Origin: Spirirestis rafaelensis WJT71-NPBG6
Lineage (GTDB): Bacteria; Cyanobacteriota; Cyanobacteriia; Cyanobacteriales; Nostocaceae
Assembly (NCBI GenBank): GCA_019359015.1
Contig: JAHHID010000011.1
Location: 60,815-124,814 of the forward strand
Reading direction: 5' to 3'
DNA length: 64,000 nucleotides
Shown here: positions 53,062-62,657 of the stretch, piece by piece
Position numbering within the stretch: position 1 is the first letter of the stretch
Layout: each line of letters opens with the position of its first letter
Notes under the pieces: generated by a model
Databases searched by the model: none
What the model saw: only the letters and a program-made list of their open reading frames with translations
What the model was told of the DNA's origin: nothing
Program-made: the position numbers and the translations under genes

Positions 53062-53862
53062 TTAGACGACTTCCTGCAAATATTTATCGAAGAACCGTGT
53101 AAGCTACCGCCAAGAATCTTCCGCTGCCAAGGGGTTGTAAGAAGAACGCTCGTTGCAGAAAAACCCGTGGTCGGCATCAGTGTAAACCTTCAAGGTATAC
53201 TCTTTGTCGAGTTCCTTGAACCGGGATTCGATTTGTTTAACACGTTCTTCAGGAATGAATGGATCAACACCACGGAAGAATAAGTATACGGTTACAGTAA
53301 TGTTTGTTACTGCGTCGTTCCACTCGTCTAAAACCATACCATAGAAGGGAGCCGCCGCAGCGATCGCGTCCGACATCTTGCAGGCAGTGAGAAAGGTCAA
53401 TCCGCCACCCAAGCAAAACCCTGTAACGCCTACTTTATCTGGGTTTACATCGGGTCACCACTTCACATAAGCCAGCGCTGCCCCAATGTCCTCCTCTACG
53501 GGCTTGCCAAAATCGAGCCGCCACATCATCGCCATTGCTTGCTCAACCTCGTCGTATCCGAATTTGTTGTTCGGCAACTCGCGATAGTATAAATCCGGCG
53601 CGAGAACTACGTAACCGAGCTTGGCAATTCGGGTGAACATGAAACTTGAGCTTCCGAACATGAAACTTGAGCTTCCGAACACGAAACTCCGAGTTCCGAA
53701 CACGAAACTTGAGCTTCTGAACATGAAACTCCGAGTTCCGAACACGAAACTTGAGCTTCTGAACATGAAACTTCGAGTTCCGAACACGAAACTTGAGCTT
53801 CTGAACACGAAACTCCGAGTTCCCAACATGAAACTCCGAGTTCCGAACACGAAACTCCGCAA
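53062..53862 (-). pseudogene. Dienelactone hydrolase pseudogene fused to a 21-bp minisatellite
   Basis: One minus-strand frame reads YVVLAPDLYYRELPNNKFGY, VEEDIGAALAYVKW, a TGA stop (53455-53457), PDVNPDKVGVTGFCLGGGLT (nucleophile Cys in GFCLGG), ADHGFFCNERSSYNPLAAED, a TAG stop (53104-53106), and LTRFFDKYLQEVV with its TAA at 53062-53064. Apart from those two in-frame stops the dienelactone hydrolase domain is continuous and well conserved. The N-terminal ~60 residues are replaced by repeats (SFVFGTR/SFMFRSS). Recently inactivated, or a readthrough case; pseudogene is far more likely. Confidence 0.8.
53636..53860. repeat. 21-bp minisatellite, about 11 units
   Basis: Tandem units alternating GAACATGAAACTTGAGCTTC and GAACACGAAACTCCGAGTTCC. 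All sizes are multiples of 21, so frames stay open on both strands. It has taken the place of the 5' end of the dienelactone hydrolase gene. Confidence 0.85.
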
Positions 53863-53960
53863 AAATTATATCCTCAGCCCTAAACTTTTTTCTTGCTCTT
53901 GTTCCTAGTGAGCGATTTATCGCTCAATTTAAAGCGCTGAAGCGCTTACTACTTAAGAGT

Positions 53961-54767
53961 TTAAATTTTCACCTTATCCACAAACGGTTGAAATACTGGC
54001 TGCAATTCTGAACGACTGACAACAAGAGTGGGGAAAGAGCGATCGCTATAATCTTCACCCGATAATAAAGGAAACGGCTCTGTCTTCAAAGATACCCAAC
54101 TGCCACCAGATGCCTGAACAATTACCCAAGCGGCAGCAAGATCCCAAACTTTTGGTGTGGCTTCTATACCGCCCAATGTTGCCCCAGTTGCCACTGTGAG
54201 AAAGTTATAGCTAGCAACGCCTAACATGCGAATTTTGCAGGGAAAACCATCTTGGATGGCTGCTGTACTGCGAGAACAAAGGTTAAAAAAGTGATTGTTG
54301 CTCGGATCGTCAGCACTGCTGTGGATGGGACGATGATTGAGAAATGCCCCGGTAGGTGTTGCTAACCCAGATGCACCTTGCCAAAAGCCGTGAAAAGCTT
54401 GGTCTGTTGGCGGCACGTAAACATAACCAAAAATAGGTACACCTTTATACAGCAAACCCAGGGAAATTGACCAAATAGGAATACCGCGTGTAAAGTTAGT
54501 TGTGCCATCGAGAGGGTCAATTACCCAGCACCACTCTGTACCGGGAAACACCTTATCAGCTTCTTCGCTGAGGATGCCGTAACCCGCAAAAGTGGAAGCG
54601 ATCGCATCACAAATTGTCTTATCTGCCCATTTATCAGCTTGCGTAACTAAAGTACCATCAGCTTTTTGCGAAGCTTGCACCTGCCCAAAATCTAGCATTA
54701 GCTGCTTACCTACCCTGGTGGTAGTGGTTTGGGCAAATTCGAGAATAGTTGTCCAAAAATCACTCAT
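53961..54767 (-). CDS. Inositol monophosphatase-family phosphatase
   Basis: A Mg-dependent sugar or inositol phosphatase of about 268 residues. Metal-binding motifs are GILSEEADKVF (first Glu), WVIDPLDGTTNFTRGIPIWS (D-P-L-D-G-T) and WDLAAAWVIVQASGGSW (last Asp). I start it at the ATG at 54767; the frame continues 13 codons upstream to a TTG. The substrate may be inositol-phosphate, histidinol-phosphate or a sugar bisphosphate. It lies 41 bases downstream of the BCD-type carrier gene on the same strand. Confidence 0.88.
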   Translation of the reverse strand: MSDFWTTILEFAQTTTTRVGKQLMLDFGQVQASQKADGTLVTQADKWADKTICDAIASTFAGYGILSEEADKVFPGTEWCWVIDPLDGTTNFTRGIPIWSISLGLLYKGVPIFGYVYVPPTDQAFHGFWQGASGLATPTGAFLNHRPIHSSADDPSNNHFFNLCSRSTAAIQDGFPCKIRMLGVASYNFLTVATGATLGGIEATPKVWDLAAAWVIVQASGGSWVSLKTEPFPLLSGEDYSDRSFPTLVVSRSELQPVFQPFVDKVKI

Positions 54768-54808
54768 AATTTTATTTTCGCGCCTTTGGGACTTGGCGCA
54801 AAACAAAG

Positions 54809-56233
54809 TTAATCTAAATCATTTGACATAATAGAGGCGATCGCTTGCTTGGCATTAGTTTGAAATTCTCTGACATTTACTTGACTTAAAAACCACAGCG
54901 CCAGCAAAATACCTACAGCTTGCGTGGCAAACACTAATCCGTAAGCAAGAAGTGGCGTTCCCAAGAAGCTTTTCCCTAAATTCAACAGTCCACCACCAAG
55001 TACTGTAGCTAACGCTCTTGCCATTGCTTGCGCTAACCCCCAAGCACCGATAAATGTCCCCGCAGTCTCCACGGCAGTCAGATCCAGCATCAAGCTTAAC
55101 GCTCCGGTTGTCGTCACACCAGAAGCAAAACCAAAGAAAATTAAACTCAATTGCAACAGCTTCGGATTCGCAGTTGTCCCCGCCAAAATAATCAATAGCG
55201 AACATATCGCTACCCCCACACATCCCAGCTTGGTTGTGTTTTTCTTTCCTAAACGGGGGGCAATCAAGAAGCCGGTGACACTCAAACCAACCAGCGTTCC
55301 CGTACCAAAGAAAGCATTCAGCTTGGTTGTTTCGGCGATCGTCATCTTAAACACTTGACCACCGTAAGGTTCTAATACTGCATCTTGCAAAAACAAGCTG
55401 ATGGTCATTAGTAGCAAAAAGCTGAAAAATATCCCTGTTTGGCGACTCGCTGTTAGCACTCGCAGCGCTTTGCCCAAAGTAATTTTATCTTCGCGCTCAA
55501 CCACCGTCGAACGAGTAGTATATAGAGAATATTTTTTTTCTACGCCAACTGTAGCGCCAATGCACAATCCGACAACAATTGTCGGCACAATTAAAAACAA
55601 ACGATTGATTTGAGATTGTAGTACATCTAACGGTGCATTTAAAGCAATTTGCTTGAGTAAGCCGCTGCTAATAATTGCCCCGATAATGATCCCCACCATC
55701 AGCATTGACCAAACAACCCCTACTAGTTTTGAGCGGTTGTCTTCATCGGAAACATCGACTAACAGCGCTGCGAATGGTGTCGCACTCAAACCGATCGCCA
55801 TACCGTAGAGTGCGAAGATAAAAGCTAGAAATGCCGCCCAAATAGAGGTTTGAGTTGTCCAACCTTGTGCTTGTAAACTTAAACCGAGTTGCCAAACTAC
55901 TTGTACCGCTAAAAAAGAAGCGATCGCAAACAAAATTGCTCCCAGCCAGATATAAACACTACGGTGATAACCAAACAACGGTTTAGAGTCGGAAATTTGC
56001 CCAAACCAGACACGGGTTGGCGAGACAAATTGATGCATCGCAATGGTTCCAGCTGCAATTAACGCTGGCACTTTCAACTCTTCAATCATGACTCGATTCA
56101 GCACTCCCAAAGTGAGAATCGACATAATACCCAACGCCATCTGAAATAAGCCGAGTCGAAACATTGTCAAAACTTTGATTCGCGGCACACTCACAAAAGC
56201 TGACTGAGAATCAGATAAATTACCGCTTGCCAT
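54809..56233 (-). CDS. BCD/PucC-family chlorophyll-related MFS carrier
   Basis: A 474-residue, 12-helix MFS protein. VLTMFRLGLFQMALGIMSIL, RVMIEELKVPALIAAGTIAM, FVSPTRVWFGQISDSKPLFG and HRSVYIWLGAILFAIASF are typical of the PucC/LhaA (BCD) family linked to light-harvesting complex assembly in phototrophs. The transported molecule is not established. The C-terminal 25 residues are hydrophilic. It is divergent from the aldo/keto reductase gene. Confidence 0.88.
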   Translation of the reverse strand: MASGNLSDSQSAFVSVPRIKVLTMFRLGLFQMALGIMSILTLGVLNRVMIEELKVPALIAAGTIAMHQFVSPTRVWFGQISDSKPLFGYHRSVYIWLGAILFAIASFLAVQVVWQLGLSLQAQGWTTQTSIWAAFLAFIFALYGMAIGLSATPFAALLVDVSDEDNRSKLVGVVWSMLMVGIIIGAIISSGLLKQIALNAPLDVLQSQINRLFLIVPTIVVGLCIGATVGVEKKYSLYTTRSTVVEREDKITLGKALRVLTASRQTGIFFSFLLLMTISLFLQDAVLEPYGGQVFKMTIAETTKLNAFFGTGTLVGLSVTGFLIAPRLGKKNTTKLGCVGVAICSLLIILAGTTANPKLLQLSLIFFGFASGVTTTGALSLMLDLTAVETAGTFIGAWGLAQAMARALATVLGGGLLNLGKSFLGTPLLAYGLVFATQAVGILLALWFLSQVNVREFQTNAKQAIASIMSNDLD

Positions 56234-56360
56234 ATTCGTTTTCGAGATTAATCGGATTTTTTTATCTATTTTCCAGGATAAACCTCAGTAGGATAGATGA
56301 AAAAAGATAAAAGGTTAAATATGATTCTTTTTTCTTGCTAACCTCTAATCTCTAAAAAAA

Positions 56361-57311
56361 GTGGCAACCATCACATTAGGACAAAACGGACCGGCTGTAA
56401 CACCCCTTTGCATCGGTACTTGGGCTTGGGGTGATAAACTTTTTTGGAATTATGGCAATGGCTATAGTTCCGAACAACTCAAAGAAGCCTTCAACGCTGC
56501 GTTAGAAGCTGGTGTCACTTTCTTTGATACTGCGGAAGTTTACGGCTTGGGAAAGAGTGAAGAATTCTTAGGGCAATTTATGCAGCAACGGCAAGAGCAA
56601 GTGCAAATTGCTACTAAATACGGTCCCGCACCTTGGCGATTTACATCTCAATCAGTCGCCGATGCTTTAACAGCTAGCTTAAAACGCTTACAAGTCGAGC
56701 GAGTTGCTTTGTATCAAGTACATTGGCCCTTCGCCTTTTTGATGAGTCAACAAACTCTGATGAATGCCCTTGCAGATGAAGTGAAGCGGGGCAGAATTGG
56801 TACAATTGGTGTAAGTAATTACTCGGCAGAGCAAATGCGCGAGGCTCACGATATCTTGGCTAAACGGGGTGTGCCTTTGGCTGTGAATCAGGTACGCTAC
56901 TCTTTACTGACGCGGCAAATTGAAAGTAATGGCATTTTTGCCGCTGCCCGTGAGTTGGGTGTGACAATTTTGGCGTATAGTCCTTTAGCTCAGGGGTTAC
57001 TTACAGGTAAGTACACAACTGATAGCACTGAAACTCCCAATGGTGCGCGGAAAGTTGACCCACGATTTAATAAGGAAGGTTTGCAGAAGATTGCACCAGT
57101 GATTTCTTTGCTACGCAATATTGGCGAAAAACGCGATCGCACTCCTGCCCAAGTTGCTCTCAACTGGTTAATTGCTCAGGGAAACACAATCCCGATTGCT
57201 GGAGCAAAAACCGCTCAACAGGTACGACAAAATGCAGGCGCTTTGGGCTGGCAATTGACTGATGATGAAGTTGCCCAGTTAGATGAAGTTAGCCGTCCTT
57301 GGTTGCATTAA
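56361..57311 (+). CDS. Aldo/keto reductase
   Basis: An NADPH-dependent TIM-barrel oxidoreductase of 316 residues. Catalytic tetrad: Asp and Tyr in FFDTAEVYGLGKSEEFLGQ, Lys in VQIATKYGP, His in LYQVHWPFAF. GVTILAYSPLAQGLLTGKYT and NWLIAQGNTIPIAGAKTAQQ bind the cofactor. The start is a GTG at 56361 with no obvious ribosome-binding site, the weakest part of the call. The substrate is unknown. Confidence 0.9.
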   Translation: MATITLGQNGPAVTPLCIGTWAWGDKLFWNYGNGYSSEQLKEAFNAALEAGVTFFDTAEVYGLGKSEEFLGQFMQQRQEQVQIATKYGPAPWRFTSQSVADALTASLKRLQVERVALYQVHWPFAFLMSQQTLMNALADEVKRGRIGTIGVSNYSAEQMREAHDILAKRGVPLAVNQVRYSLLTRQIESNGIFAAARELGVTILAYSPLAQGLLTGKYTTDSTETPNGARKVDPRFNKEGLQKIAPVISLLRNIGEKRDRTPAQVALNWLIAQGNTIPIAGAKTAQQVRQNAGALGWQLTDDEVAQLDEVSRPWLH

Positions 57312-57348
57312 GTAACGAAAACTCTGCGACTCTCTGCGTTTACCTCAG

Positions 57349-57670
57349 CTAAGTTAATTCGTCAGGATCAATTAAAATACCTACAGTCGATGCAAGTTGC
57401 AGGAATAGTTGAATCTTTTCTTGTAGCGTTTTGAGGCGATCGCTTTTAGATTTGACTTCAACCATCAAGTTTTGAGGCGATCGCTTTTAGATTTGACTTC
57501 AACCATCAAGTCTGGCATTAGTTCGACAAAATCGCGCTTAGTCCTTTTCAGGCGATCAGCACGAACAAAGGATACATCAGGAGCGCGTAAGTTTCTCTTT
57601 AATTTATCAGCTTCTTCTAAGCTAGGCAAAATAAAACCAGCACTGGAACCAGTAACTCGTCGTAGTATTT
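57349..57670 (-). pseudogene. Uma2 gene broken by a 41-bp tandem duplication
   Basis: The minus strand reads VTGSSAGFILPSLEEADKLK, RNLRAPDVSFVRADRLKR, FVELMPDLMVEVKSKSDRLK, then a frameshift caused by an exact 41-base duplication. The correct frame resumes KSDRLKTLQEKIQLFLQLAS, TVGILIDPDELT and a stop. The motif ELMPDLMVEVKS is the Uma2 catalytic strand. The N-terminal ~50 residues are also lost upstream. Confidence 0.75.
57428..57509. repeat. 41-bp direct tandem duplication
   Basis: Copies at 57428-57468 and 57469-57509 (GTTTTGAGGCGATCGCTTTT... CCATCAA) are identical, and each contains a HIP1 site. Forty-one is not a multiple of three, so the duplication breaks the Uma2 frame. Confidence 0.85.
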
Positions 57671-57796
57671 ATAGACGCACCCAGTTACCAAAATGCTTCT
57701 GTCCTCGTGATTAGTAGTTAGAAATTAAGACTCAAGAGTTAGGAGTTATATTCCTAACTCCTAACTCCTAACTTCTAATTCCTAACTTTTAACTAA

Positions 57797-59329
57797 TTAA
57801 GAAGCAGATTCTCTAGCTGTAGGTGAACCAAGCTTTTTCGGTGTCATCGAAACATCGCGACGGCTTGTGCGAGGTTTGGGCTTGGGAGTACCACGTCTTT
57901 CTTCTTCAGAATTACCATCAGATTTATTCCAAGAAGTACGCGGGCGATCGCTCGAACCTTCACGACGCTTAACCAGCTTCGGCTTGGGACCCGACATATC
58001 TTCACTTGGAATGTCAGCATCTGATTGTTGCAGCCAAGCGGGACGAGTTTCATCGTAAGCGATTTGCAATGCAGCAGCTGCGATCGCTTGGGCATCGTAT
58101 TTTTCAATTAATTCGCTAACAATCGGCAAAAATGAAGCTAGACGTTCGCCAGTTAAGGCTTCCCGCACTTGTTCTTGCAATTTCTGGATGTGTCGCGCTT
58201 CAATTTGAGCGCGTGTAGGAATCGTTAATACGTGCCAGCTTTGGCGCACATGGCGCTCAAATCCTTGCTGTTTGCGTCTTTCAAATGGCTGCACTAAAGA
58301 TATTGCGGTTCCTTCTTTACCAGCGCGACCTGTCCGACCAATTCTGTGAACGTAGGTTTCTGGGCTATCGGGTAAGTCGAAGTTAATGACGTGCGATAGC
58401 TGATCGACATCTAAACCACGTGCGGCTATATCAGTTGCTACCACCCAGCGCACCTGACGATTGCGGAACCTGCTTAATAAGCGTTCCCGCGCTTGTTGCG
58501 ACAAGTCACCGTGGTATTCATCTACACTATGACCGGCAGATTGCAATTGATTGGTGAGTTCTGCGGCAGTGCGTCGGGTGCGAACAAAGATTAAAGCTGT
58601 TTCTGGATCTTCCATTTCCAGAATCGGCTGTAAAGCTTTAGCTTTTGTCCAGTGACGGGGAATCAAGTAAGCTACTTGATTGATTTTATTCGGTGCAGCT
58701 TTTGGCTGTTCGACTGTGACAGTCGCAGGCGATCGCAAGAATCTGTTTACCAACGAGCGAATCGAAGGCGGCATTGTTGCTGAGAATAAAGCTGTTTGCC
58801 GTTCTTTGGGTGCTTGTGAGAGAATTTTCTCTACATCGTCGATAAAGCCCATGCTCAACATTTCATCGGCTTCATCCAACACAAACCACTTGACGCTATC
58901 GAGCTTCAAATAGCCGCGATCGAGCAAGTCTATCACACGTCCGGGTGTACCGACGACCATGTGAACGCCGCGCTTGAGTTGGGAAATTTGGCGATCAATT
59001 GATTGACCTCCATAAATTGCCAACACGCGCAATCCATCATTACCAATAAACTGATCAATTGCGTCGTGAACTTGCATTGCTAATTCACGAGTTGGAGTCA
59101 AAACTATGGCTTGCACAGCTCTGTGATTAACATCTAGCTGTTCTAATATTGGTAGTGAAAATGCTGCGGTTTTGCCTGTTCCTGTTTGAGATTGACCGAC
59201 GACATCACGACCGGCTAAGAGTTGGGGAATTGCTTGCGCTTGAATATTGGTTGGTGTGGTGAAACCTAGTTTTTCTAGTTGTTCAGCGCGTTCTTGAGAA
59301 ATACCTAATTCTTGAAAGGAAAGATTCAT
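57797..59329 (-). CDS. DEAD-box RNA helicase (CrhR/DeaD-like)
   Basis: ATP-dependent RNA helicase of 510 residues. N-terminal core: GFTTPTNIQAQAIPQLLAGR (Q motif), SQTGTGKTAAF (Walker A), VLTPTRELA, DEADEML and SATMP. Second core: VATDIAARGLDVDQLSHVIN and HRIGRTGRAGKEG. The C-terminal ~110 residues are basic and polar (KPKLVKRREGSSDRPRTSWN), as in CrhR-type enzymes involved in cold and redox responses. Assignment as CrhR itself needs phylogeny. It lies 52 bases downstream of rimO on the same strand. Confidence 0.93.
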   Translation of the reverse strand: MNLSFQELGISQERAEQLEKLGFTTPTNIQAQAIPQLLAGRDVVGQSQTGTGKTAAFSLPILEQLDVNHRAVQAIVLTPTRELAMQVHDAIDQFIGNDGLRVLAIYGGQSIDRQISQLKRGVHMVVGTPGRVIDLLDRGYLKLDSVKWFVLDEADEMLSMGFIDDVEKILSQAPKERQTALFSATMPPSIRSLVNRFLRSPATVTVEQPKAAPNKINQVAYLIPRHWTKAKALQPILEMEDPETALIFVRTRRTAAELTNQLQSAGHSVDEYHGDLSQQARERLLSRFRNRQVRWVVATDIAARGLDVDQLSHVINFDLPDSPETYVHRIGRTGRAGKEGTAISLVQPFERRKQQGFERHVRQSWHVLTIPTRAQIEARHIQKLQEQVREALTGERLASFLPIVSELIEKYDAQAIAAAALQIAYDETRPAWLQQSDADIPSEDMSGPKPKLVKRREGSSDRPRTSWNKSDGNSEEERRGTPKPKPRTSRRDVSMTPKKLGSPTARESAS

Positions 59330-59381
59330 TAATTCTCCTAAGATTTATTTTGAATTTTTGGACTACTTTAACGACACTTAC

Positions 59382-60707
59382 TTAATTGTTAGTATTGACA
59401 ACTTGACCATAAAGGTCATATGTATCGGCGCTGTGGATCGCGACTGGAAAAATCTCTCCTAGCTTCGCTTCGCCTTTTACATATACCTGTCCATCGACTT
59501 CTGGAGAAAATCTCCCAGAACGACCGATTAATTCTCCAGTTTCCGGATTTTGTTGCTCAATCAGCACATCAACTACTTTGCCTACTTCTTGTTGATTTTT
59601 ATGCCAAGAAATCGGCATTTGTAGTTCCATCAATGCTGAACGGCGTTCTTCCATCAATTCTTTGGGCAACTGATTTGGTAAGTTATGAGCAGGAGTTCCT
59701 TCTTCTGAGGAAAAGGTGAAGACACCAACGTGATCAAATTCATGTCGCTGGACGAACTGTAGCAGATGCTCGAAATGCTCTTGTGTTTCCCCAGGATAGC
59801 CAACGATAAATGTTGTCCGCAGTACTGCTTCTGGTAGCGCGGTTTTAATGCGCTCAATAATCCCATCATTTACCCGCCCTTGCCAAGGACGGTTCATGGC
59901 ACGCAGAACTTCTGGATGGGAATGTTGCAAGGGCAAATCTAAGTAAGGTAACACGTTTGGTGTTTCTTTTATCGCCTTAATCGCTTCTGGAGTCAATCCG
60001 GTGGGATAAGCGTAGTGCATCCTTATCCACGGTACATCTACTTTTGCCAAAGCGCGAAGTAATTCGGCTAATTTTGGCTCGCCGTAAATATCTAATCCAT
60101 AATTGGTGGTGATTTGGGAAATTAAAATTATTTCTTTTACACCTTGACTCGCTAGCTGTTGCGCTTCGGCGACAATCGATTCAATAGTACGCGATCGCTG
60201 ATTACCCCGTAGATAAGGAATAATACAAAACGCACAACGATAATCACATCCTTCGGCTACCCGCAGGTAGGCTACACCCTCGCTTGTCGTCCGATAGCGC
60301 GGTGTGGTTTCATCAGCAATGTAGGTCGGTTCGGCACTAACAAGCTCGACTCGTTCTCCGGATTGTACCCGCTTAATTACATCAACAATTTTGTGATAGT
60401 CGCCAGTACCTACTACCGCTACTGCTTCCGGCAACTCTTCCAATAACTGCGCTTGAAAGTGCTGCGCCATACAACCGGCGATCACGATTTTTTTATTCGC
60501 TTCCGCCAGTTCTACTAATGTTTTTACGGATTCTTCTCTTGCCGCTTCAATAAAACTACAAGTATTAACAATAACGTAATCTGCTAATTCTTCATTACTA
60601 TCTACACCATAGCCTGCTTCTACCAGCAGTCCTAACATGTGTTCTGTATCAATTCTATTTTTCTCGCAGCCCAGGTGAGAAATTGCAATTGTTGGCTTAT
60701 CACCCAT
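59382..60707 (-). CDS. rimO: Ribosomal protein S12 methylthiotransferase RimO
   Basis: A radical-SAM enzyme that methylthiolates Asp of ribosomal protein S12. The 441-residue protein has the UPF0004 domain ([44 protein letters not shown]: three Cys for one cluster) and the radical-SAM cluster [20 protein letters not shown] (C-x3-C-x2-C). It ends in a TRAM RNA-binding domain ([23 protein letters not shown]). The S12-type sequence separates it from the tRNA-modifying MiaB. Intact. Confidence 0.95.
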   Translation of the reverse strand: MGDKPTIAISHLGCEKNRIDTEHMLGLLVEAGYGVDSNEELADYVIVNTCSFIEAAREESVKTLVELAEANKKIVIAGCMAQHFQAQLLEELPEAVAVVGTGDYHKIVDVIKRVQSGERVELVSAEPTYIADETTPRYRTTSEGVAYLRVAEGCDYRCAFCIIPYLRGNQRSRTIESIVAEAQQLASQGVKEIILISQITTNYGLDIYGEPKLAELLRALAKVDVPWIRMHYAYPTGLTPEAIKAIKETPNVLPYLDLPLQHSHPEVLRAMNRPWQGRVNDGIIERIKTALPEAVLRTTFIVGYPGETQEHFEHLLQFVQRHEFDHVGVFTFSSEEGTPAHNLPNQLPKELMEERRSALMELQMPISWHKNQQEVGKVVDVLIEQQNPETGELIGRSGRFSPEVDGQVYVKGEAKLGEIFPVAIHSADTYDLYGQVVNTNN

Positions 60708-61561
60708 ACTTAATATATTCTAACAAATTTTCTTTGTTTGTTCAAGACTCAACTACTAGATCACAATAAATGAGTTCTTAGTCATAGGCACCCTCTGAGG
60801 GACACCTGTCAAGGCTATTTTCGCACTCAATTGCCCACAAAAGTATGACTCTAATTGCTGAATAGAGCTCATGCTATTATATTCTTATTAATCTGTTTCC
60901 CAGGGTTAAACTAAAGTGTCTTCGGATAAATAGGACACTTTATAATATATATCTTAACAAATATCCTGTTGTATTTTAGATTACCGCAGGGTGCGGGTTG
61001 TTAATTTACCCATCGGGAAGCCGCCCTAAGGGCTGGTTGTGAGAAGTCGCTCGCCCTTTGGGAAATCGCAACTCGCGACTACGCCTGGAAAGCGGTAAGC
61101 AAACTTTGTGTTCAAGCATTGCGATCCTAGTATGCGGAAAGGAAACACCTAAACTACAAAGAAAGTGCCTCGCGTATGAGTGAGTGGCAAACTCCTCTTG
61201 TAGCCAGTTTTTATCTTAACATATCTTATGGAATGTTTTACGGCAATTTCCATCTGAAGGGGGAGGCAGTAAAACAAAGTGTTTTAAACAAATTTGTCAT
61301 CAGTCATTAGTAATGAGTTAATGGGCACGCTCGATTGGGGGCAGGAGGAAGGTGAAAGTGGAGCATAGCCGCGTGAAAAGGAAAAAGGAAAAATATTTCT
61401 TCTTTCTCACGTTATACCATGCAACCCAATTACCATGAGTTCCAAGAGTGAAATTACCCATTCCCCAGTCAGCAGTCAACAGCCCAAGGATGTTTGACTA
61501 TTGACTTTAGACTATTGACTATTGACTATTGACTTTGGACTCCGCAAAGCGGGTTAGAGAC
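60708..61561. other. 854-base gap between rimO and btpA, with palindromic repeats
   Basis: No recognised gene or RNA family. A hairpin (AAAGTGTC/GACACTTT, 60913-60941) lies near rimO. From 61000 to 61220 the G+C-rich sequence contains GCCGCCCTAAGGGCTGG, CTCGCCCTTTGGGAA and GCGACTACGCCTGG, all of dispersed-repeat character. Minus-strand codons stay open over about 66 codons (LQEEFATHSYARHFLC...), without family resemblance. Near btpA there are TTGACTATTGACTATTGAC heptamers (61495-61540). Confidence 0.45.
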
Positions 61562-62398
61562 GTGGACTTATATCAGCTATTTAAAACCCAAACACCGATT
61601 ATTGGCGTAGTTCACCTACTGCCGCTGCTTACTTCCCCCCGTTGGGGAGGTAGCTTAAAGGCAGTGATAGACCGCGCCGAACAAGAAGCAACAGCCCTGG
61701 CGAGTGGAGGCGTTGACGGGATTATTGTAGAAAATTTTTTCGATGCGCCGTTTACTAAAAATAAAGTAGATCCAGCGGTTGTAAGTGCGATGACTGTAGT
61801 AGTGCAGCGGATACAGAATTTAGTGACGCTGCCTATAGGCTTAAATGTTTTGCGGAATGATGGATTAAGTGCGATGGCGATCGCTACCTGTGTTCGGGCG
61901 CAATTTATCCGGGTCAACGTCCTCACAGGCGTAATGGCAACCGATCAAGGATTAATTGAAGGTGAAGCACATCAATTATTGCGCTATCGACGGGAGTTAG
62001 GCAGCGATGTGAAAATTTTTGCTGATGTGTTGGTTAAACATGCCCGTCCTTTAAGTTCCCCAAATCTCACCGTCGCCGTCAAAGATACAATTGAGAGGGG
62101 TTTAGCAGATGCCGTGATTTTGTCTGGTTGGGCTACTGGTAGTCCTCCGAACGAAGAAGATTTAGAACTAGCTTCGGGTGCAGCAAATGACACGCCGGTA
62201 TTTATCGGTAGTGGAGCGAGTTGGGAAAATATTGCTACACTGTTGCAGGCAGCAGATGGTGTGATAGTTTCCAGTTCCTTAAAACGCCACGGTCGTATCG
62301 AGCAACCAATTGACCCGATTCGCGTGAGTCAATTTGTCGAAGCCGCACATCGGAGTTGGAACTCTAAGGCTGAAAAAAAATCAATCTTAATTGGGTAA
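61562..62398 (+). CDS. btpA: Photosystem I biogenesis protein BtpA
   Basis: BtpA is needed for stable accumulation of the photosystem I core proteins PsaA/PsaB in cyanobacteria; its chemistry is unknown, although the fold is a TIM barrel. The product is about 278 residues from the GTG at 61562 (VDLYQLFKTQTPIIGVVHLL); the frame extends 11 codons upstream to a TTG but with no family-like sequence. Recognisable parts are LTSPRWGGSLKAVIDRAEQE, GVDGIIVENFFDAPF, LPIGLNVLRNDGLSAMAIA and FIGSGASWENIATLL. The VKOR-type gene follows on the same strand. Confidence 0.92.
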   Translation: MDLYQLFKTQTPIIGVVHLLPLLTSPRWGGSLKAVIDRAEQEATALASGGVDGIIVENFFDAPFTKNKVDPAVVSAMTVVVQRIQNLVTLPIGLNVLRNDGLSAMAIATCVRAQFIRVNVLTGVMATDQGLIEGEAHQLLRYRRELGSDVKIFADVLVKHARPLSSPNLTVAVKDTIERGLADAVILSGWATGSPPNEEDLELASGAANDTPVFIGSGASWENIATLLQAADGVIVSSSLKRHGRIEQPIDPIRVSQFVEAAHRSWNSKAEKKSILIG

Positions 62399-62657
62399 TG
62401 GGTAATAGGGCATGGGGCATGGGGGAGCGCTAGTTTCGTGCGGAGGTCACGAACGTTGTTCGCGCAGCGTCTCCGAAAGGAGAGGCATCTGGCATCATGG
62501 GGCATGGGGGAGCGCTAGTTTCGTGCGTATTTTCCCTCGTTGTTCGTGCAGCGTCTCCGTCAGGCATAGCCGCGTCATCTGTGATTACCAATTCCCGATG
62601 CCCAATGCCCGATGCCCATTGCCCAATGCCCATTGCCCATCCACCCTTGTTTAGGTT
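62399..62657. repeat. Direct and palindromic repeats between btpA and the VKOR gene
   Basis: Two exact copies of ATGGGGCATGGGGGAGCGC-x-AGTTTCGTGCG (62412-62442 and 62497-62527) and two of CGTTGTTCG-x-GCAGCGTCTCCG, 85 bases apart. The end is GCCCAATGCCCATT repeats. No gene. Confidence 0.7.

Noticed and set aside
53621..53908. Plus-strand KLELPN/KLRVPN repeat protein
   Set aside because: Same reason: a 21-bp repeat keeps every frame open; the real content is the hydrolase relic on the other strand.
57472..57714. Plus-strand 80-codon frame
   Set aside because: It is the antisense of the broken Uma2 gene, whose motifs are clear on the minus strand.
60950..61220. Riboswitch or 6S/RNase P-like RNA upstream of btpA
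   Set aside because: Fragments such as GGGAAGCCGCC recall cobalamin elements, but the conserved boxes and order are missing.
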